In this document: positions 19,323 through 27,826 of the stretch, piece after piece | How the letters are laid out: every line of letters starts with the position of its first letter | Position numbering within the stretch: position 1 is the stretch's first letter | DNA from: UBA3951 sp050952125 | GTDB taxonomy: Bacteria; Bacillota; Sulfobacillia; Fermentithermobacillales; Fermentithermobacillaceae | NCBI GenBank assembly: GCA_050952125.1 | Contig: JBMNKK010000003.1 | Span: 744,001-808,000, forward strand | Direction: 5' to 3' | Length of the DNA: 64,000 nucleotides | Notes under the pieces: generated by a model | Seen by the model: only the letters and a program-made list of their open reading frames with translations | Databases searched by the model: none | What the model was told of the DNA's origin: nothing | Translations under genes and position numbers: made by a program

Positions 19323-20978
19323 CTACAGGAGGTTTACCGAAGTGATGACTGTGGGACGCCTGCCCGTTTCGCTCTTGACGAATTTCTGAACCATGGAAGA
19401 TATGTCTTCTTCCAGGACCTGGCGCCTCAAGACTCCTTCCTTGGAAACCGTGGTGAAGTAATCCTGCACCCTTAGCGAAGCATCGGACAGGATAGCCTCG
19501 CCCCTGCTGCTCTTCATAAAGCCCGCGCTTCTCACGGTAGGGGCCGCCAAGAGCTCTCCGGTCTCGGAGGACGCGACGCATGTCACGAAAATGGCACCCG
19601 ACTCGCTTAAGGATTTGCGTTCCTTAAGAACCGGATCTCCTATCTCACCGACTCCGCTGGAATCGACCATAATAGCCTTGGTGTGGACCATACCCATGAT
19701 CTCGCACCGGTCCGGTGTCAGGCGGAAAATGGCGCCGTTCTCGCCGATCAAGACGTTGTTGGGAGCAACACCTGTCGCCACAGCAAGCTCGGCATGCATG
19801 ATAAGGTGCCGGTGCTCACCGTGGACAGGCACAAAGTACCTGGGCCTGGTGAGGTTGAGCATCATTTTGAGCTCTTCCTGGCTGGAGTGGCCCGATACAT
19901 GGACTTCGGATTCGGGAGTATAGATCACGTTCGCTCCACGCCTGAACAGGTTGTCAACCACCCTGGATACCATCGTCTCGTTGCCCGGAACAGGCGAGGC
20001 CGCCATGATAACTAAGTCACCCTCGACAATCTCGACTTTCCTGTGGTCGCCCGCGGCCATACGGGCAAGAGCCGAAAGAGGCTCGCCCTGGCTGCCGGTA
20101 CTCAGGATGACCATTCTTGACAAGGGATACTTGGAGAGGTCGCTGACATCGATAAGCGTGCCCATGGGCACGCGCAGGTAGCCCATGTTGATGGAGACCT
20201 CGACTACCATTTCCATGCTGCGGCCAACAACGCACACCTTGCGGCCGTATTCGTTGGCAACATCTATTACCTGCTGGATCCTGGGAACATTGGACGCGAA
20301 GGTGGTTATGATAATGCGTCCTTCTGCCCTCTGGAACACGCGGTGGAGTGATTCTCCTACAACGCGCTCAGAAGGAGTGAAGCCCGGCCTGTCGGCGTGG
20401 GTGCTGTCTGATAGAAGCGCCAACACCCCTTCCTCGCCTGCTTTGGCCAAGCGGTAATAGTCAGTGGGTTCACCGTCAACGGGTGTCTGGTCAAGTTTGA
20501 AGTCGCCCGTGTGCACGATAGTCCCCGCAGGCGTGCGGAGTATCAGCCCCACTGCATCGGAGACGGAGTGGGTCACGCGGAACGGCTCCACCTGGATGGA
20601 ACCAAAGTCAATGATATCCCCGGGGGCCATGACCCGGAAATCAACCTCACCCTCGAAGTTCTCATCAAGCTTCCGCCGCGCCAGGCCCAATGTGAGCCTG
20701 GTACCGTAGACCGGCACATTGACATCCTTGAGAACAAAGGGGAGAGCGCCGACGTGGTCTTCATGCCCGTGGGTTAGGACAATGCCTCTTACACGGTCCT
20801 TTCGTTCGATCAGATACGACACATCAGGTATCACCAGGTCGATACCGGGCATGTCGTCTTCGGGAAAAGAGAGCCCGCAGTCTATGGCTATAGCATCGGT
20901 AGCGGTCTCGACGATCATTAGGTTCTTACCTATCTCGCCCAGACCGCCCAGGGGAATCAGTCTTACCTCATTTGTCAT
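19323..20978 (-). CDS. rnj: Ribonuclease J
   Basis: A 551-aa metallo-beta-lactamase/beta-CASP ribonuclease with 5'-3' exo- and endonuclease activity, the main RNA-decay enzyme in this lineage. Visible: RLIPLGGLGEIGKN at the start, zinc motif THGHEDHVGALP, HTGDFKLDQ, STHADRPG, and the beta-CASP SGHSSQEELK and PVHGEHRH. The ATG at 20978 with GGTGAG seven bases upstream gives the family length; the open frame upstream to 21089 carries no homology. It is the first gene of a minus-strand group with deoB and the nucleoside phosphorylase. Confidence 0.95.
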   Translation of the reverse strand: MTNEVRLIPLGGLGEIGKNLMIVETATDAIAIDCGLSFPEDDMPGIDLVIPDVSYLIERKDRVRGIVLTHGHEDHVGALPFVLKDVNVPVYGTRLTLGLARRKLDENFEGEVDFRVMAPGDIIDFGSIQVEPFRVTHSVSDAVGLILRTPAGTIVHTGDFKLDQTPVDGEPTDYYRLAKAGEEGVLALLSDSTHADRPGFTPSERVVGESLHRVFQRAEGRIIITTFASNVPRIQQVIDVANEYGRKVCVVGRSMEMVVEVSINMGYLRVPMGTLIDVSDLSKYPLSRMVILSTGSQGEPLSALARMAAGDHRKVEIVEGDLVIMAASPVPGNETMVSRVVDNLFRRGANVIYTPESEVHVSGHSSQEELKMMLNLTRPRYFVPVHGEHRHLIMHAELAVATGVAPNNVLIGENGAIFRLTPDRCEIMGMVHTKAIMVDSSGVGEIGDPVLKERKSLSESGAIFVTCVASSETGELLAAPTVRSAGFMKSSRGEAILSDASLRVQDYFTTVSKEGVLRRQVLEEDISSMVQKFVKSETGRRPTVITSVNLL

Positions 20979-20999
20979 GTTTTTACTCACCAGTTCACT

Positions 21000-21029
21000 A
21001 GTATAGCCTGTCTTGGCTATTCGTGCCAG
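21000..21029 (-). promoter_or_regulatory. Candidate promoter for rnj
   Basis: Minus-strand CTGGCA (21029-21024) and TATACT (21005-21000) with an 18-base spacer, ending 22 bases before the rnj ATG. An inverted repeat TAGCC-N6-GGCTA (21004-21019) overlaps the spacer and could be an operator. By-eye assignment. Confidence 0.35.
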
Positions 21030-21062
21030 TTGGCCGGGCGGCTCGCGCTCCCCTAACAGCGA

Positions 21063-21084
21063 GGGCGGCCCTGTAAGGCCGCCC
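21063..21084 (-). terminator. Terminator-like hairpin after the YflT-type gene
   Basis: Perfect 8-bp GC stem GGGCGGCC/GGCCGCCC with a six-base loop, 20 bases after the stop at 21104. No U-run follows, so it may be a weak or factor-dependent stop. Confidence 0.45.
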
Positions 21085-21103
21085 TTCACTAGCTTTCGGC
21101 CGG

Positions 21104-21589
21104 TTAGTGGGTCTCCACGTCGTAAGCTCCGTTACGCCTTAGGATATCGGCCGCGTCCTCAACCTTGTCGTCGTTCGATCTCACGGCTGCTACAATCTTG
21201 CCTTCCTTAACGCGGTCTTCGTATCTCCTGCCGGACTCTTCAGGGATCCCCCAGTCGATGAGCCCGCCGGCGATGCCGCCGGTCACTGCACCTGAAAGGG
21301 CAGCCGCGATAGGGCCTGCAGCTACCAAGGGGCCGATTCCGGGGATCGCGAGTGCGCCGACTCCGGCCAAGAGCCCTGCAGCCCCTCCGATGGCGCCGCC
21401 GGTCGCGACGCCGCCGGAGATATCAGAACCCATGGTGGTGTCTCCCCTGCCCTCGCGACCTCCTCTTGCTGAGCTCTCCTTGGCAACTATGGAGATCTCC
21501 TTACGGTCGAATCCTCTTCGCTGCAGTTCGTCCGCTGCCTTTTCTGCCTGATCCGATGAATCGAATACTCCTAATACGGTTTTCGCCAA
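21104..21589 (-). CDS. General stress protein 17M-like (YflT-domain) protein
   Basis: A 161-aa protein. The N-terminus (TVLGVFDSSDQAEKAADELQRRGFDRKEISIV) is the YflT/GSP17M domain; residues ~60-120 are Gly/Ala-rich (GGVATGGAIGGAAGLLAG) like a glycine-zipper membrane-associated segment; the end (KIVAAVRSNDDKVEDAADIL) is the matching ferredoxin-like half common in these proteins. The start is TTG at 21589, six bases after GGAGGTG. B. subtilis YflT is sigma-B-controlled, but no molecular function is established. It is divergent from the small membrane protein gene at 21731. Confidence 0.85.
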   Translation of the reverse strand: MAKTVLGVFDSSDQAEKAADELQRRGFDRKEISIVAKESSARGGREGRGDTTMGSDISGGVATGGAIGGAAGLLAGVGALAIPGIGPLVAAGPIAAALSGAVTGGIAGGLIDWGIPEESGRRYEDRVKEGKIVAAVRSNDDKVEDAADILRRNGAYDVETH

Positions 21590-21730
21590 TCTCTGCACCT
21601 CCGCAGTGGATCTCCGACCTATTGTCTCCTTAAGGGCGTGCTTAGATACATCTTGAGGAGCGGGACAAGCGTCAGCGCAATCATAAACCCGTCCAATTCG
21701 CCATAAGTACGGATAAGGAGGTGTCCTGTG

Positions 21731-22054
21731 ATGTGGAACATTATCCTGGTCATTATCCTCGTCCTTCTCGCGGTCTACATCTCCATGGCCGTGAGGGTGA
21801 ACCGGATACAAGCCGCCAGAGAGCGGAAGATCTCATACGAGGAGAGGTCGTCGCCGCTATCCGAGGCCATTAAGGATTTTGTCGCCATAGCAGGCGGCGT
21901 CTACCTCGGATTAAGCGCAATGGCGGAGTTTCTGAAAGTTCCCGTTCCTATGCAGGCAACGGTATGGGGGACAGAGTTCGATCCTGTGGCACTGTTCTCG
22001 ATATGCTTGGCTATCCTGGCGCCCGTCATACCGGTAGGGAAAAACAAGCTCTGA
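21731..22054 (+). CDS. Small membrane protein, unknown function
   Basis: A 107-aa protein with three likely membrane helices: residues ~2-20 (NIILVIILVLLAVYISMAV), ~48-68 (DFVAIAGGVYLGLSAMAEFL) and ~83-102 (ALFSICLAILAPVIP), with a charged cytoplasmic stretch (RERKISYEERS) between the first two. AAGGAGGTG lies seven bases before the ATG; a GTG one codon earlier is less well spaced. I do not recognise a family. It is divergent from the YflT-type stress gene across ~140 bases and converges on the Spo0E-like ORF. Confidence 0.75.
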   Translation: MWNIILVIILVLLAVYISMAVRVNRIQAARERKISYEERSSPLSEAIKDFVAIAGGVYLGLSAMAEFLKVPVPMQATVWGTEFDPVALFSICLAILAPVIPVGKNKL

Positions 22055-22086
22055 TACTGCCTTACGATCCGGGGAGAAAATAAAGT

Positions 22087-22102
22087 GCAGGCTTCTGCCT
22101 GC
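22087..22102 (-). terminator. Intrinsic terminator of the Spo0E-like ORF
   Basis: Hairpin GCAGGC-AGAA-GCCTGC on the minus strand, directly followed by ACTTTATTTTC. It starts eight bases after the stop of the Spo0E-like ORF (22110). On the plus strand the same hairpin lies 32 bases after the membrane protein gene and may serve both. Confidence 0.65.
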
Positions 22103-22109
22103 GAGTTTC

Positions 22110-22292
22110 TCACCTGGATTCCCTTTTTTCCGTGTGTCTGTAGAGCCATCTGCATATCAGGTCATCCAGGCGACTGCTGTCTGCGCCAGCTGCTTGTATC
22201 TTCGCTCTGTCATATCTGTCTCCGACCTTCTCGTTCAGCTGGCACCTCAGGTCTTCGATCTCCCTCCGGAGATCAGCTTCGCTGGTGCCTAC
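22110..22292 (-). CDS. Spo0E-like aspartyl-phosphate phosphatase, non-canonical GTA at the start position
   Basis: A 60-codon frame matching the Spo0E family, small proteins that dephosphorylate Spo0A~P and delay sporulation. It shows the first helix (LRREIEDLRCQLNEKV) and the second-helix signature SSRLDDLICRW, equivalent to the SQxLDxLI motif whose aspartate is essential. An in-frame TAG precedes it, and a strong GGGAGGG (22305-22299) lies six bases before GTA at 22292-22290, exactly where a start codon belongs; no ATG, GTG or TTG occurs in frame before the first helix. A TATAAT lies at 22372-22367, and a terminator follows. Either a GTG mutated to GTA, a rare start, or a sequencing error. 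Confidence 0.7.
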   Translation of the reverse strand, partial: VGTSEADLRREIEDLRCQLNEKVGDRYDRAKIQAAGADSSRLDDLICRWLYRHTEKRESR

Positions 22293-22366
22293 GGCGAACC
22301 CTCCCTAAACCGACTTGCGAGAACCATCCGCTTGGCTAACAATGGAAGGTCGCGTCTCGCAAGCAC

Positions 22367-22372
22367 ATTATA
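22367..22372 (-). promoter_or_regulatory. -10-like element upstream of the Spo0E-like ORF
   Basis: A consensus TATAAT on the minus strand about 75 bases before the GTA codon. No good -35 is present 17 bases upstream (TCCCAT), so another sigma factor or an activator may be involved. The rest of 22293-22465 holds no gene I can support. Confidence 0.35.
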
Positions 22373-22465
22373 GACTCGGGCTGTCGAAAATGGGAAGGGG
22401 GATCGACAGGATTCTCACAGGACTTATTCAGGCTTTCTACCTGCTGTTTTGTCTGGAACACCTGC

Positions 22466-23338
22466 TTAAAGATTGCCTAAAATCTTTGGCAACTCCCGAA
22501 GATTTCTGATCTTCTTCATGTTCACGAGGTCATCGCCGGAATCAGCAAGAGGGGTCTCTAGCAGGCCGGGAAGGTCTCGGGGCAAGAGCGGACTGTGGGT
22601 TAACGCCCAGAAAGTCTCCTCCCCAAGTTTGCCCAATCCAATGTGGTTGTGGCGGTCTAGGTGCGAACCAAGGTCTCCCTTGCTGTCGTTCAGGTGCATC
22701 GCACCTAAGCGGGCTATTCCGACATGCTCTTCGAAGGCTGTCAAAATCTGGTGGACGCCTTCTACTCCCCGCAAATCGTAACCCGCGCCGAAAGCGTGAG
22801 CGGTGTCAAGGCACGCGCCGACCCTCTCTTCCGGCAGGTTCGCCAAGAGTGAACCCAGAGCTTCGAAAGTCGTTCCGATCTCCTGGGCCATCCCCGACGT
22901 GTTCTCCAGGAGAACCTTTACCGGCCCGTCATACCTTGAGAGAGCTTCCTCCACGCTGAGAAGGACGCGGGCTAGGGCCTCAGGCGCTTCAGGAGCTTCA
23001 TCCTTATCCTTGTGGCCGATATGAGTGACGAGATACTCTCCGCCCAAGGTCTCGGTCCTTTCCAGGTCTTCAACAAGCACGTCAACGGAGTAGCCTCGTT
23101 TGTCGGGATCCGTTGAAGCCAGATTCACGAAGTAGGGGATGTGCACAATCAGCGGGCGTATATCGTGCTCGGCAAAAATGTCTCGCATCTTACGGACATC
23201 GGGGAGAGAAAGCTCTTTAGCCTTCCCTCCCCGAGGACTCCTCGAGAATATCTGGACAGTCTCGCATCCCAACCGGACAGCCTTCAAAGCCATCTTCTCC
23301 ATGCCGCCCGCGATGGATACGTGAATACCCAGCCTCAT
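22466..23338 (-). CDS. nfo: Deoxyribonuclease IV (AP endonuclease IV)
   Basis: A 290-aa TIM-barrel, three-zinc enzyme that cuts at abasic sites in base-excision repair. It begins RLGIHVSIAGGMEKM and shows metal ligands in IVHIPYFVNLAS, VTHIGHKD, LLENTSG, ACLDTAHAFGAGYD, HLNDSKGDLGSHLDRHNHIG and GLLETP. The ATG follows the pnp stop by a single base, so translation is probably coupled; this places nfo at the distal end of the rimP-pnp operon. Confidence 0.95.
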   Translation of the reverse strand: MRLGIHVSIAGGMEKMALKAVRLGCETVQIFSRSPRGGKAKELSLPDVRKMRDIFAEHDIRPLIVHIPYFVNLASTDPDKRGYSVDVLVEDLERTETLGGEYLVTHIGHKDKDEAPEAPEALARVLLSVEEALSRYDGPVKVLLENTSGMAQEIGTTFEALGSLLANLPEERVGACLDTAHAFGAGYDLRGVEGVHQILTAFEEHVGIARLGAMHLNDSKGDLGSHLDRHNHIGLGKLGEETFWALTHSPLLPRDLPGLLETPLADSGDDLVNMKKIRNLRELPKILGNL

Positions 23339-23339
23339 A

Positions 23340-25511
23340 CTAGTGTGACCTATCTCTCCGCCACGGAGGCCTGCGGTCTCCGCCGCGTCCGCCGTTCCTG
23401 TCAGGACGGGGCTCCCTGGGCGCCGGAGCGCCTCCCAAGGCCTGCCTCCTCGATAGATTTATGCGGCCCATGTGGTCTATCTCGATGACCTTCACGATTA
23501 CTTCGTCACCGATGTTCATGACGTCCTCTATCCGCTGGACATCTTCAAGAGCCGCTTCCGGAGTCCTGACGAGACCTTCTTTTCCGGGAAGGATCTCGAC
23601 AAAAGCACCGAACGAAGCCAACCTGGTCACCTTGCCGGTATAGGTTCTGCCGACCTCTACGTCTCGGGTGAGGTTCTCGACTATTTCCTTGGCCTTGTTC
23701 CCGCTCTCCATGTCCGGAGCAGCGATGAACACGCGGCCGTCCTGCTCTATGTCAATCTTGACTCCGGTGTCGGCAGTGATCTTGTTGATGGTCTTTCCGC
23801 CCGGTCCTATGACGTCGCGGATCTTTTCCGGGTCGATATTGACCACAAGGATTCTAGGCGCGTACTCTGACAGGTTCTCCCTGGGTGCAGGGATCGCCTC
23901 AGCTATCTTTCCGAGGATGAACAATCGTGCCTTCTTCGCCCGGTCAAGAGCGGTCGTCAGGACGTTCCTATCCACGCCGGCAATCTTGATATCCATCTGG
24001 AGGGCGGTTACGCCTTCCTCTGTGCCAGCCACTTTGAAGTCCATGTCGCCCAAGGCGTCTTCCATGCCCTGAATATCCGTCAGAACCTCGGTCTTGTCTT
24101 CGCCCTTGATAAGCCCCATGGCGATACCCGCCACAGGCGCCTTGACCGGTACGCCCGCGTCCATCAACGACAAGGTGCTCCCGCACACTGACGCCATGGA
24201 CGTGGAACCGTTTGACTCCAGCACTTCCGACACTACACGGATTGTGTAAGGGAAGTCCTCTTCAGGCGGCACGACCGGGAGGAGCGCTCTCTCAGCCAAG
24301 GCTCCGTGACCTATTTCGCGGCGCCCCGGTCCCCTAAGCGGCCTTGTCTCGCCGACGGAATACGGAGGGAAATTGTAGTGGTGCAGATACCGCTTGGTTT
24401 CCTCGATGCCCGTGGTATCCAGCTCCTGAATATCGCCCTTGGCTCCAAGTGTAGCGATACTCATCACCTGAGTCTGGCCCCTCGTGAATATCGCGGAGCC
24501 GTGCACGCGCGGCAAGACCGCCACTTCACAGGAAATAGGCCTTATTTCGTCGGGCTGGCGCCCGTCGGGCCTCCGGCCGGTCTCAAGGATCATGCTCCTG
24601 ACTTCCTGTTTCAGAACCTCGTGGAAAGCTTCCGATATTTCGCCCTCTCTCTCGGCGAACTCCTCGCCGAGCTCGGCGTAAATCTCCTGAAGGATCTCGT
24701 CGATAGCGGATTCCCTCGACAGCTTTTCTTCCACGCGGATCGCTTGCCTGACTTTGGGGGTGGCGATTTCGGCCACTCTGGCCACAACGTCTTCTCCCGG
24801 CAGGTAGAGCACGGGTTCAAACTTGGGCTTCCCGATCTCCCGGCGAATAGCCTCCTGGAACTCGCACAGCTGCCGGATAATCTCGTGGCCGTACATAATG
24901 GCGTCCACCATCGTGCTTTCCGGTATCTGGTCGGCTCCGGCTTCCACCATGAGAACAGCGTCTTTGGTTCCCGCAACCGTCAGCTTGAGGTTGCTCTTTT
25001 CCGCCTCAGCGACTACGGGGTTGATCACGAACTTGCCGTCGACCAGGCCGACTTCTACGGCTCCCATGGGACCGTTCCACGGGATATCGCTCATGGTAAG
25101 CGCCGCGGAGGCTCCGATCATGCCCGCTATCTCAGGCGAGTGATCGTGATCGATGGAAAGAGGCATGACAACTACCTGAACATCGTTGCGAAGGCCCTTT
25201 GGGAAGAGCGGGCGTATGGGACGGTCCGTTACCCTGGCTTGGAGGATGGCCTTCTCAGGGGGCCTTCCTTCCCTGCGCCCCCAACTTCCGGGGATGCGCC
25301 CTACAGCGTACAGCCTTTCCTCCACGTCTACGGTTAACGGGAAAAAGTCTATTCCTTCTCTCGGCTGCTTAGACGCGGTAGCAGTGGCCAACACAGTGGT
25401 ATCACCGTACCTCACAATCACCGAACCGTTGGCCTGTTTCGCTACTCTGCCAAACTCAAGCGTCAAATTACGACCGCCGAGCTCAAATTCAAACGACGTA
25501 ACTCCGTCCAA
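23340..25511 (-). CDS. pnp: Polyribonucleotide nucleotidyltransferase
   Basis: A 723-aa phosphorolytic 3'-5' exoribonuclease. Two RNase PH-like domains (first: IVRYGDTTVLATA; second: AIFTRGQTQVMSIATLG and MDFKVAGTEEGVTALQMDIK) are followed by a KH domain (IRDVIGPGGKTINKI) and an S1 domain (TYTGKVTRLASFGAFVEI). The start is TTG at 25511 with AAAGGAG eight bases upstream; a GTG three codons earlier overlaps that site. It follows rpsO by 25 bases, the usual order. The end is Arg/Gly-rich (RNGGRGGDRRPPWRRD). Confidence 0.96.
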   Translation of the reverse strand: MDGVTSFEFELGGRNLTLEFGRVAKQANGSVIVRYGDTTVLATATASKQPREGIDFFPLTVDVEERLYAVGRIPGSWGRREGRPPEKAILQARVTDRPIRPLFPKGLRNDVQVVVMPLSIDHDHSPEIAGMIGASAALTMSDIPWNGPMGAVEVGLVDGKFVINPVVAEAEKSNLKLTVAGTKDAVLMVEAGADQIPESTMVDAIMYGHEIIRQLCEFQEAIRREIGKPKFEPVLYLPGEDVVARVAEIATPKVRQAIRVEEKLSRESAIDEILQEIYAELGEEFAEREGEISEAFHEVLKQEVRSMILETGRRPDGRQPDEIRPISCEVAVLPRVHGSAIFTRGQTQVMSIATLGAKGDIQELDTTGIEETKRYLHHYNFPPYSVGETRPLRGPGRREIGHGALAERALLPVVPPEEDFPYTIRVVSEVLESNGSTSMASVCGSTLSLMDAGVPVKAPVAGIAMGLIKGEDKTEVLTDIQGMEDALGDMDFKVAGTEEGVTALQMDIKIAGVDRNVLTTALDRAKKARLFILGKIAEAIPAPRENLSEYAPRILVVNIDPEKIRDVIGPGGKTINKITADTGVKIDIEQDGRVFIAAPDMESGNKAKEIVENLTRDVEVGRTYTGKVTRLASFGAFVEILPGKEGLVRTPEAALEDVQRIEDVMNIGDEVIVKVIEIDHMGRINLSRRQALGGAPAPREPRPDRNGGRGGDRRPPWRRDRSH

Positions 25512-25536
25512 TAAGCACACTCCTTTCGGCCATTAG

Positions 25537-25806
25537 CTAGCCCCTTATTCCGAGTTTCTCCACAATGGCGCGATAACGTGCAGGGTCTTCGCGCCGGAGG
25601 TATTTCAAGAGGCCGCGGCGCTGGCCGACCATCTGAAGAAGTCCTCTTCGTGAGTGGTGGTCTTTCTTGTGCACCTTCAAGTGCTCCGTCAGGTAGTTGA
25701 TCCTCTCTGTCAAGAGAGCTATCTGTACTTCGGGAGAACCTGTATCGGTCTCATGAATCCTGTGTTGCTCGATAATGGATTTCTTGCGATCTGACTGCAG
25801 GGTCAA
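25537..25806 (-). CDS. rpsO: 30S ribosomal protein S15
   Basis: An 89-aa protein that binds 16S rRNA early in small-subunit assembly. HETDTGSPEVQIALLTERI and KKDHHSRRGLLQMVGQRR are the S15 signatures. The start is TTG at 25806: GGAGGTG lies six bases upstream and the length equals that of B. subtilis S15; longer forms running into ribF have no homology. It sits between ribF and pnp, 73 bases after ribF. Confidence 0.96.
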   Translation of the reverse strand: MTLQSDRKKSIIEQHRIHETDTGSPEVQIALLTERINYLTEHLKVHKKDHHSRRGLLQMVGQRRGLLKYLRREDPARYRAIVEKLGIRG

Positions 25807-25879
25807 TTGAGGCACCTCCATTGATGTGAGCAATATGCCTTGAGCCAAGTGACACGCCGGAGGAGCGTGAGACCGAGCA

Positions 25880-26884
25880 TCAAGGTAAACTCGCTTCGAG
25901 CATTCTATCATAGGCCTTAGGCAGTGTAAACGAACCTGCCTTCTGCAATGCGGCATCTAGGCACTTTATGTCCTTCAACACCTGGGCCCTCAATGAAGCG
26001 GCGTCGGGAAAACGTATTTCATCTCTCATCCGCCGCAAGAACAGCACCTGCATGGCCCTACCATATAGTGTCCCGTTAAAGCCCGGCATATGGCATTCAA
26101 TGCGGACATCGTTACCGTCGAAGGTTGGCCGCGTGCCAACGTTCACCACTGCCGGGAAGGATGAGGGGCCTCCCTGCTCCCCTGTCCTCACCAGCGCGGC
26201 GTAAACTCCGTTCTTGGGGATAACCTTACGGGGAGAAACCGAAAGGTTTGACGTAGGTATGCCTATCTTGCGGCCTCTGCCGTCGCCCCGCTCCACTCTG
26301 CCGTGAACACAGTAAGGCCTTCCCAAGCAACTGGCAGCCTCTTCAACGTCTCCTGCACATAGAGCCGCTCGTATCCGCGTACTCGAGACCGTCTCGCCGC
26401 CCACCTCAAAGGCCGGCACTACTGACACTCCAAATCCCAGGTCCGCGCCCCATTTCTTCAGATCCTCGGGCAACCCCTGTCCGCGGTGGCCAAACGTGAA
26501 GTTAAACCCGCACACTACGTGCCCGGCGTTAACGCCGGCCAAGAGGTGACGGTGAACGAACTCAAGAGGAGAGGTCGCGGCAAGCTCTCTTGTGAACTCA
26601 ACTGACAGGTAATATTCGGCGCCCAGGTCGTCTGCCAGCCACACTTTCTCGTCTTCGGGGGTGAGAGACCGGTCATATCCGTTTGAGCTCCCGGTCAGCG
26701 TCCGAGGGTGAGGGTGAAAAGTCATCACCGTGGCCGCAAACCCCGTCTCCCGGCTCACCCGCTTCGCCTCTCTCATTAGAGCTTGATGCCCCAGGTGAAA
26801 TCCGTCAAAGACACCTAGAGCCACAGTTGTCTTGCCGGGGAGCTGCAGCCCCTCATTCATCTCCTGCTTCGTAAGAATCCTCAC
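25880..26884 (-). CDS. ribF: Bifunctional riboflavin kinase / FMN adenylyltransferase
   Basis: Makes FMN and FAD from riboflavin. The N-terminal nucleotidyltransferase domain shows VALGVFDGFHLGHQAL and GFNFTFGHRGQG; SSTRIRAAL ends it; the C-terminal kinase domain has GRKIGIPTSNL and NGVYAA. About 334 aa with the GTG at 26884, which gives an N-terminus like B. subtilis RibC; an ATG at 26860 with AGGAG four bases upstream is an equally possible start. It follows truB by about 20 bases in the operon. Confidence 0.93.
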   Translation of the reverse strand: MRILTKQEMNEGLQLPGKTTVALGVFDGFHLGHQALMREAKRVSRETGFAATVMTFHPHPRTLTGSSNGYDRSLTPEDEKVWLADDLGAEYYLSVEFTRELAATSPLEFVHRHLLAGVNAGHVVCGFNFTFGHRGQGLPEDLKKWGADLGFGVSVVPAFEVGGETVSSTRIRAALCAGDVEEAASCLGRPYCVHGRVERGDGRGRKIGIPTSNLSVSPRKVIPKNGVYAALVRTGEQGGPSSFPAVVNVGTRPTFDGNDVRIECHMPGFNGTLYGRAMQVLFLRRMRDEIRFPDAASLRAQVLKDIKCLDAALQKAGSFTLPKAYDRMLEASLP

Positions 26885-26905
26885 CCATAACACCGCTTTC
26901 AGCCG

Positions 26906-27826
26906 CTATTCCTGATAAAGCACCTTTTCGTACGCGATCTTGCCGGGGGCCTTGACCTTGACTACGGCAACCAGAGAGTTCTGGGCTCTTCCGCCGGTAT
27001 GCACGACCATTATTGGCCCCGGTTCTCCTTCCGGTAGGCCGCAAGTCAAGTCGCGCGGCTCCAACTGAACTCCGTGCGCGATCTTGTGGAGCGCTTTTGC
27101 CCCTACACTTACCTGCGGATACTCCGGAAGCACGGAAAGGGGGTCGAGCAGCGCCCTCTCAAGCCATCCTTCCACCATCATCTCTCGGAGTCGCCTTATG
27201 CTGACCGAGTCGCTGAGGCGGAACTTGCCCACCCGCTCCCGCAAGAGGTATGAAACTGCGGCGCCGCAGCCGAGGTCCTCGCCGAGCGAAATCGCCAGAG
27301 ACCTCACGTAGGTGCCTCTGCCCACAGTCATGGAAAACAACCCTTTCGGGTTCCTGCCGTTTTCCCACCCCACGAGAGTCAGTTCGTGAACGGTGACCTC
27401 GCGAGGTTCTTTCTCTGCCTCAAGCCCTTCGCGCGCCAGGTCCAGCATCTTGCGGCCCTTGACCTTTAGCGCTGAGTACGCCGGCGGGCGCTGAAGGATG
27501 CGCCCCCTATACTTGGGAAGCAGCGCGTCGACTTTTTCTCGTGTTACGAAGGAAGCGTCAACCTCCGCTTCAATGCGGCCGTCCGTATCGCCGGTGTCGG
27601 TTGAGACACCGAAGGTGAACTCGGCGAAGTACCGCTTGTCCTCAACCAGAAAATACTCGGACAATCGGCGGTAAGCGCCTATGGCAAGGGGGAGCACACC
27701 AACTGCCAGCGGATCGAGCGTCCCAAGGTGCCCGACCTGCTTTTCACGCAGCATACGCCTTACAACGGCAACGATATCGTGGGAAGTGACTCCCCGGGGT
27801 TTCAGCAGATTCAGGAATCCGTCCAT
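26906..27826 (-). CDS. truB: tRNA pseudouridine(55) synthase
   Basis: A 306-aa enzyme that makes the T-loop pseudouridine of tRNAs. FLNLLKPRGVTSHDIV opens it, GHLGTLDPLAVGVLP holds the catalytic aspartate, and RPPAYSALKVKGR is the RNA-binding loop. The C-terminal ~60 residues form a PUA-like domain. The ATG lies inside the last codons of nrnA (16-base overlap), so translation is coupled. Confidence 0.95.
   Translation of the reverse strand: MDGFLNLLKPRGVTSHDIVAVVRRMLREKQVGHLGTLDPLAVGVLPLAIGAYRRLSEYFLVEDKRYFAEFTFGVSTDTGDTDGRIEAEVDASFVTREKVDALLPKYRGRILQRPPAYSALKVKGRKMLDLAREGLEAEKEPREVTVHELTLVGWENGRNPKGLFSMTVGRGTYVRSLAISLGEDLGCGAAVSYLLRERVGKFRLSDSVSIRRLREMMVEGWLERALLDPLSVLPEYPQVSVGAKALHKIAHGVQLEPRDLTCGLPEGEPGPIMVVHTGGRAQNSLVAVVKVKAPGKIAYEKVLYQE

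Noticed and set aside
20979..21089. N-terminal extension of RNase J
   Set aside because: The open frame continues upstream, but a promoter-like TATACT lies in it, the ATG at 20978 has a good ribosome-binding site and the shorter form has the family length.
24306..25337. Plus-strand open frame of ~340 codons opposite pnp
   Set aside because: The minus-strand frame encodes clear PNPase domains; the antisense product has no recognisable features.
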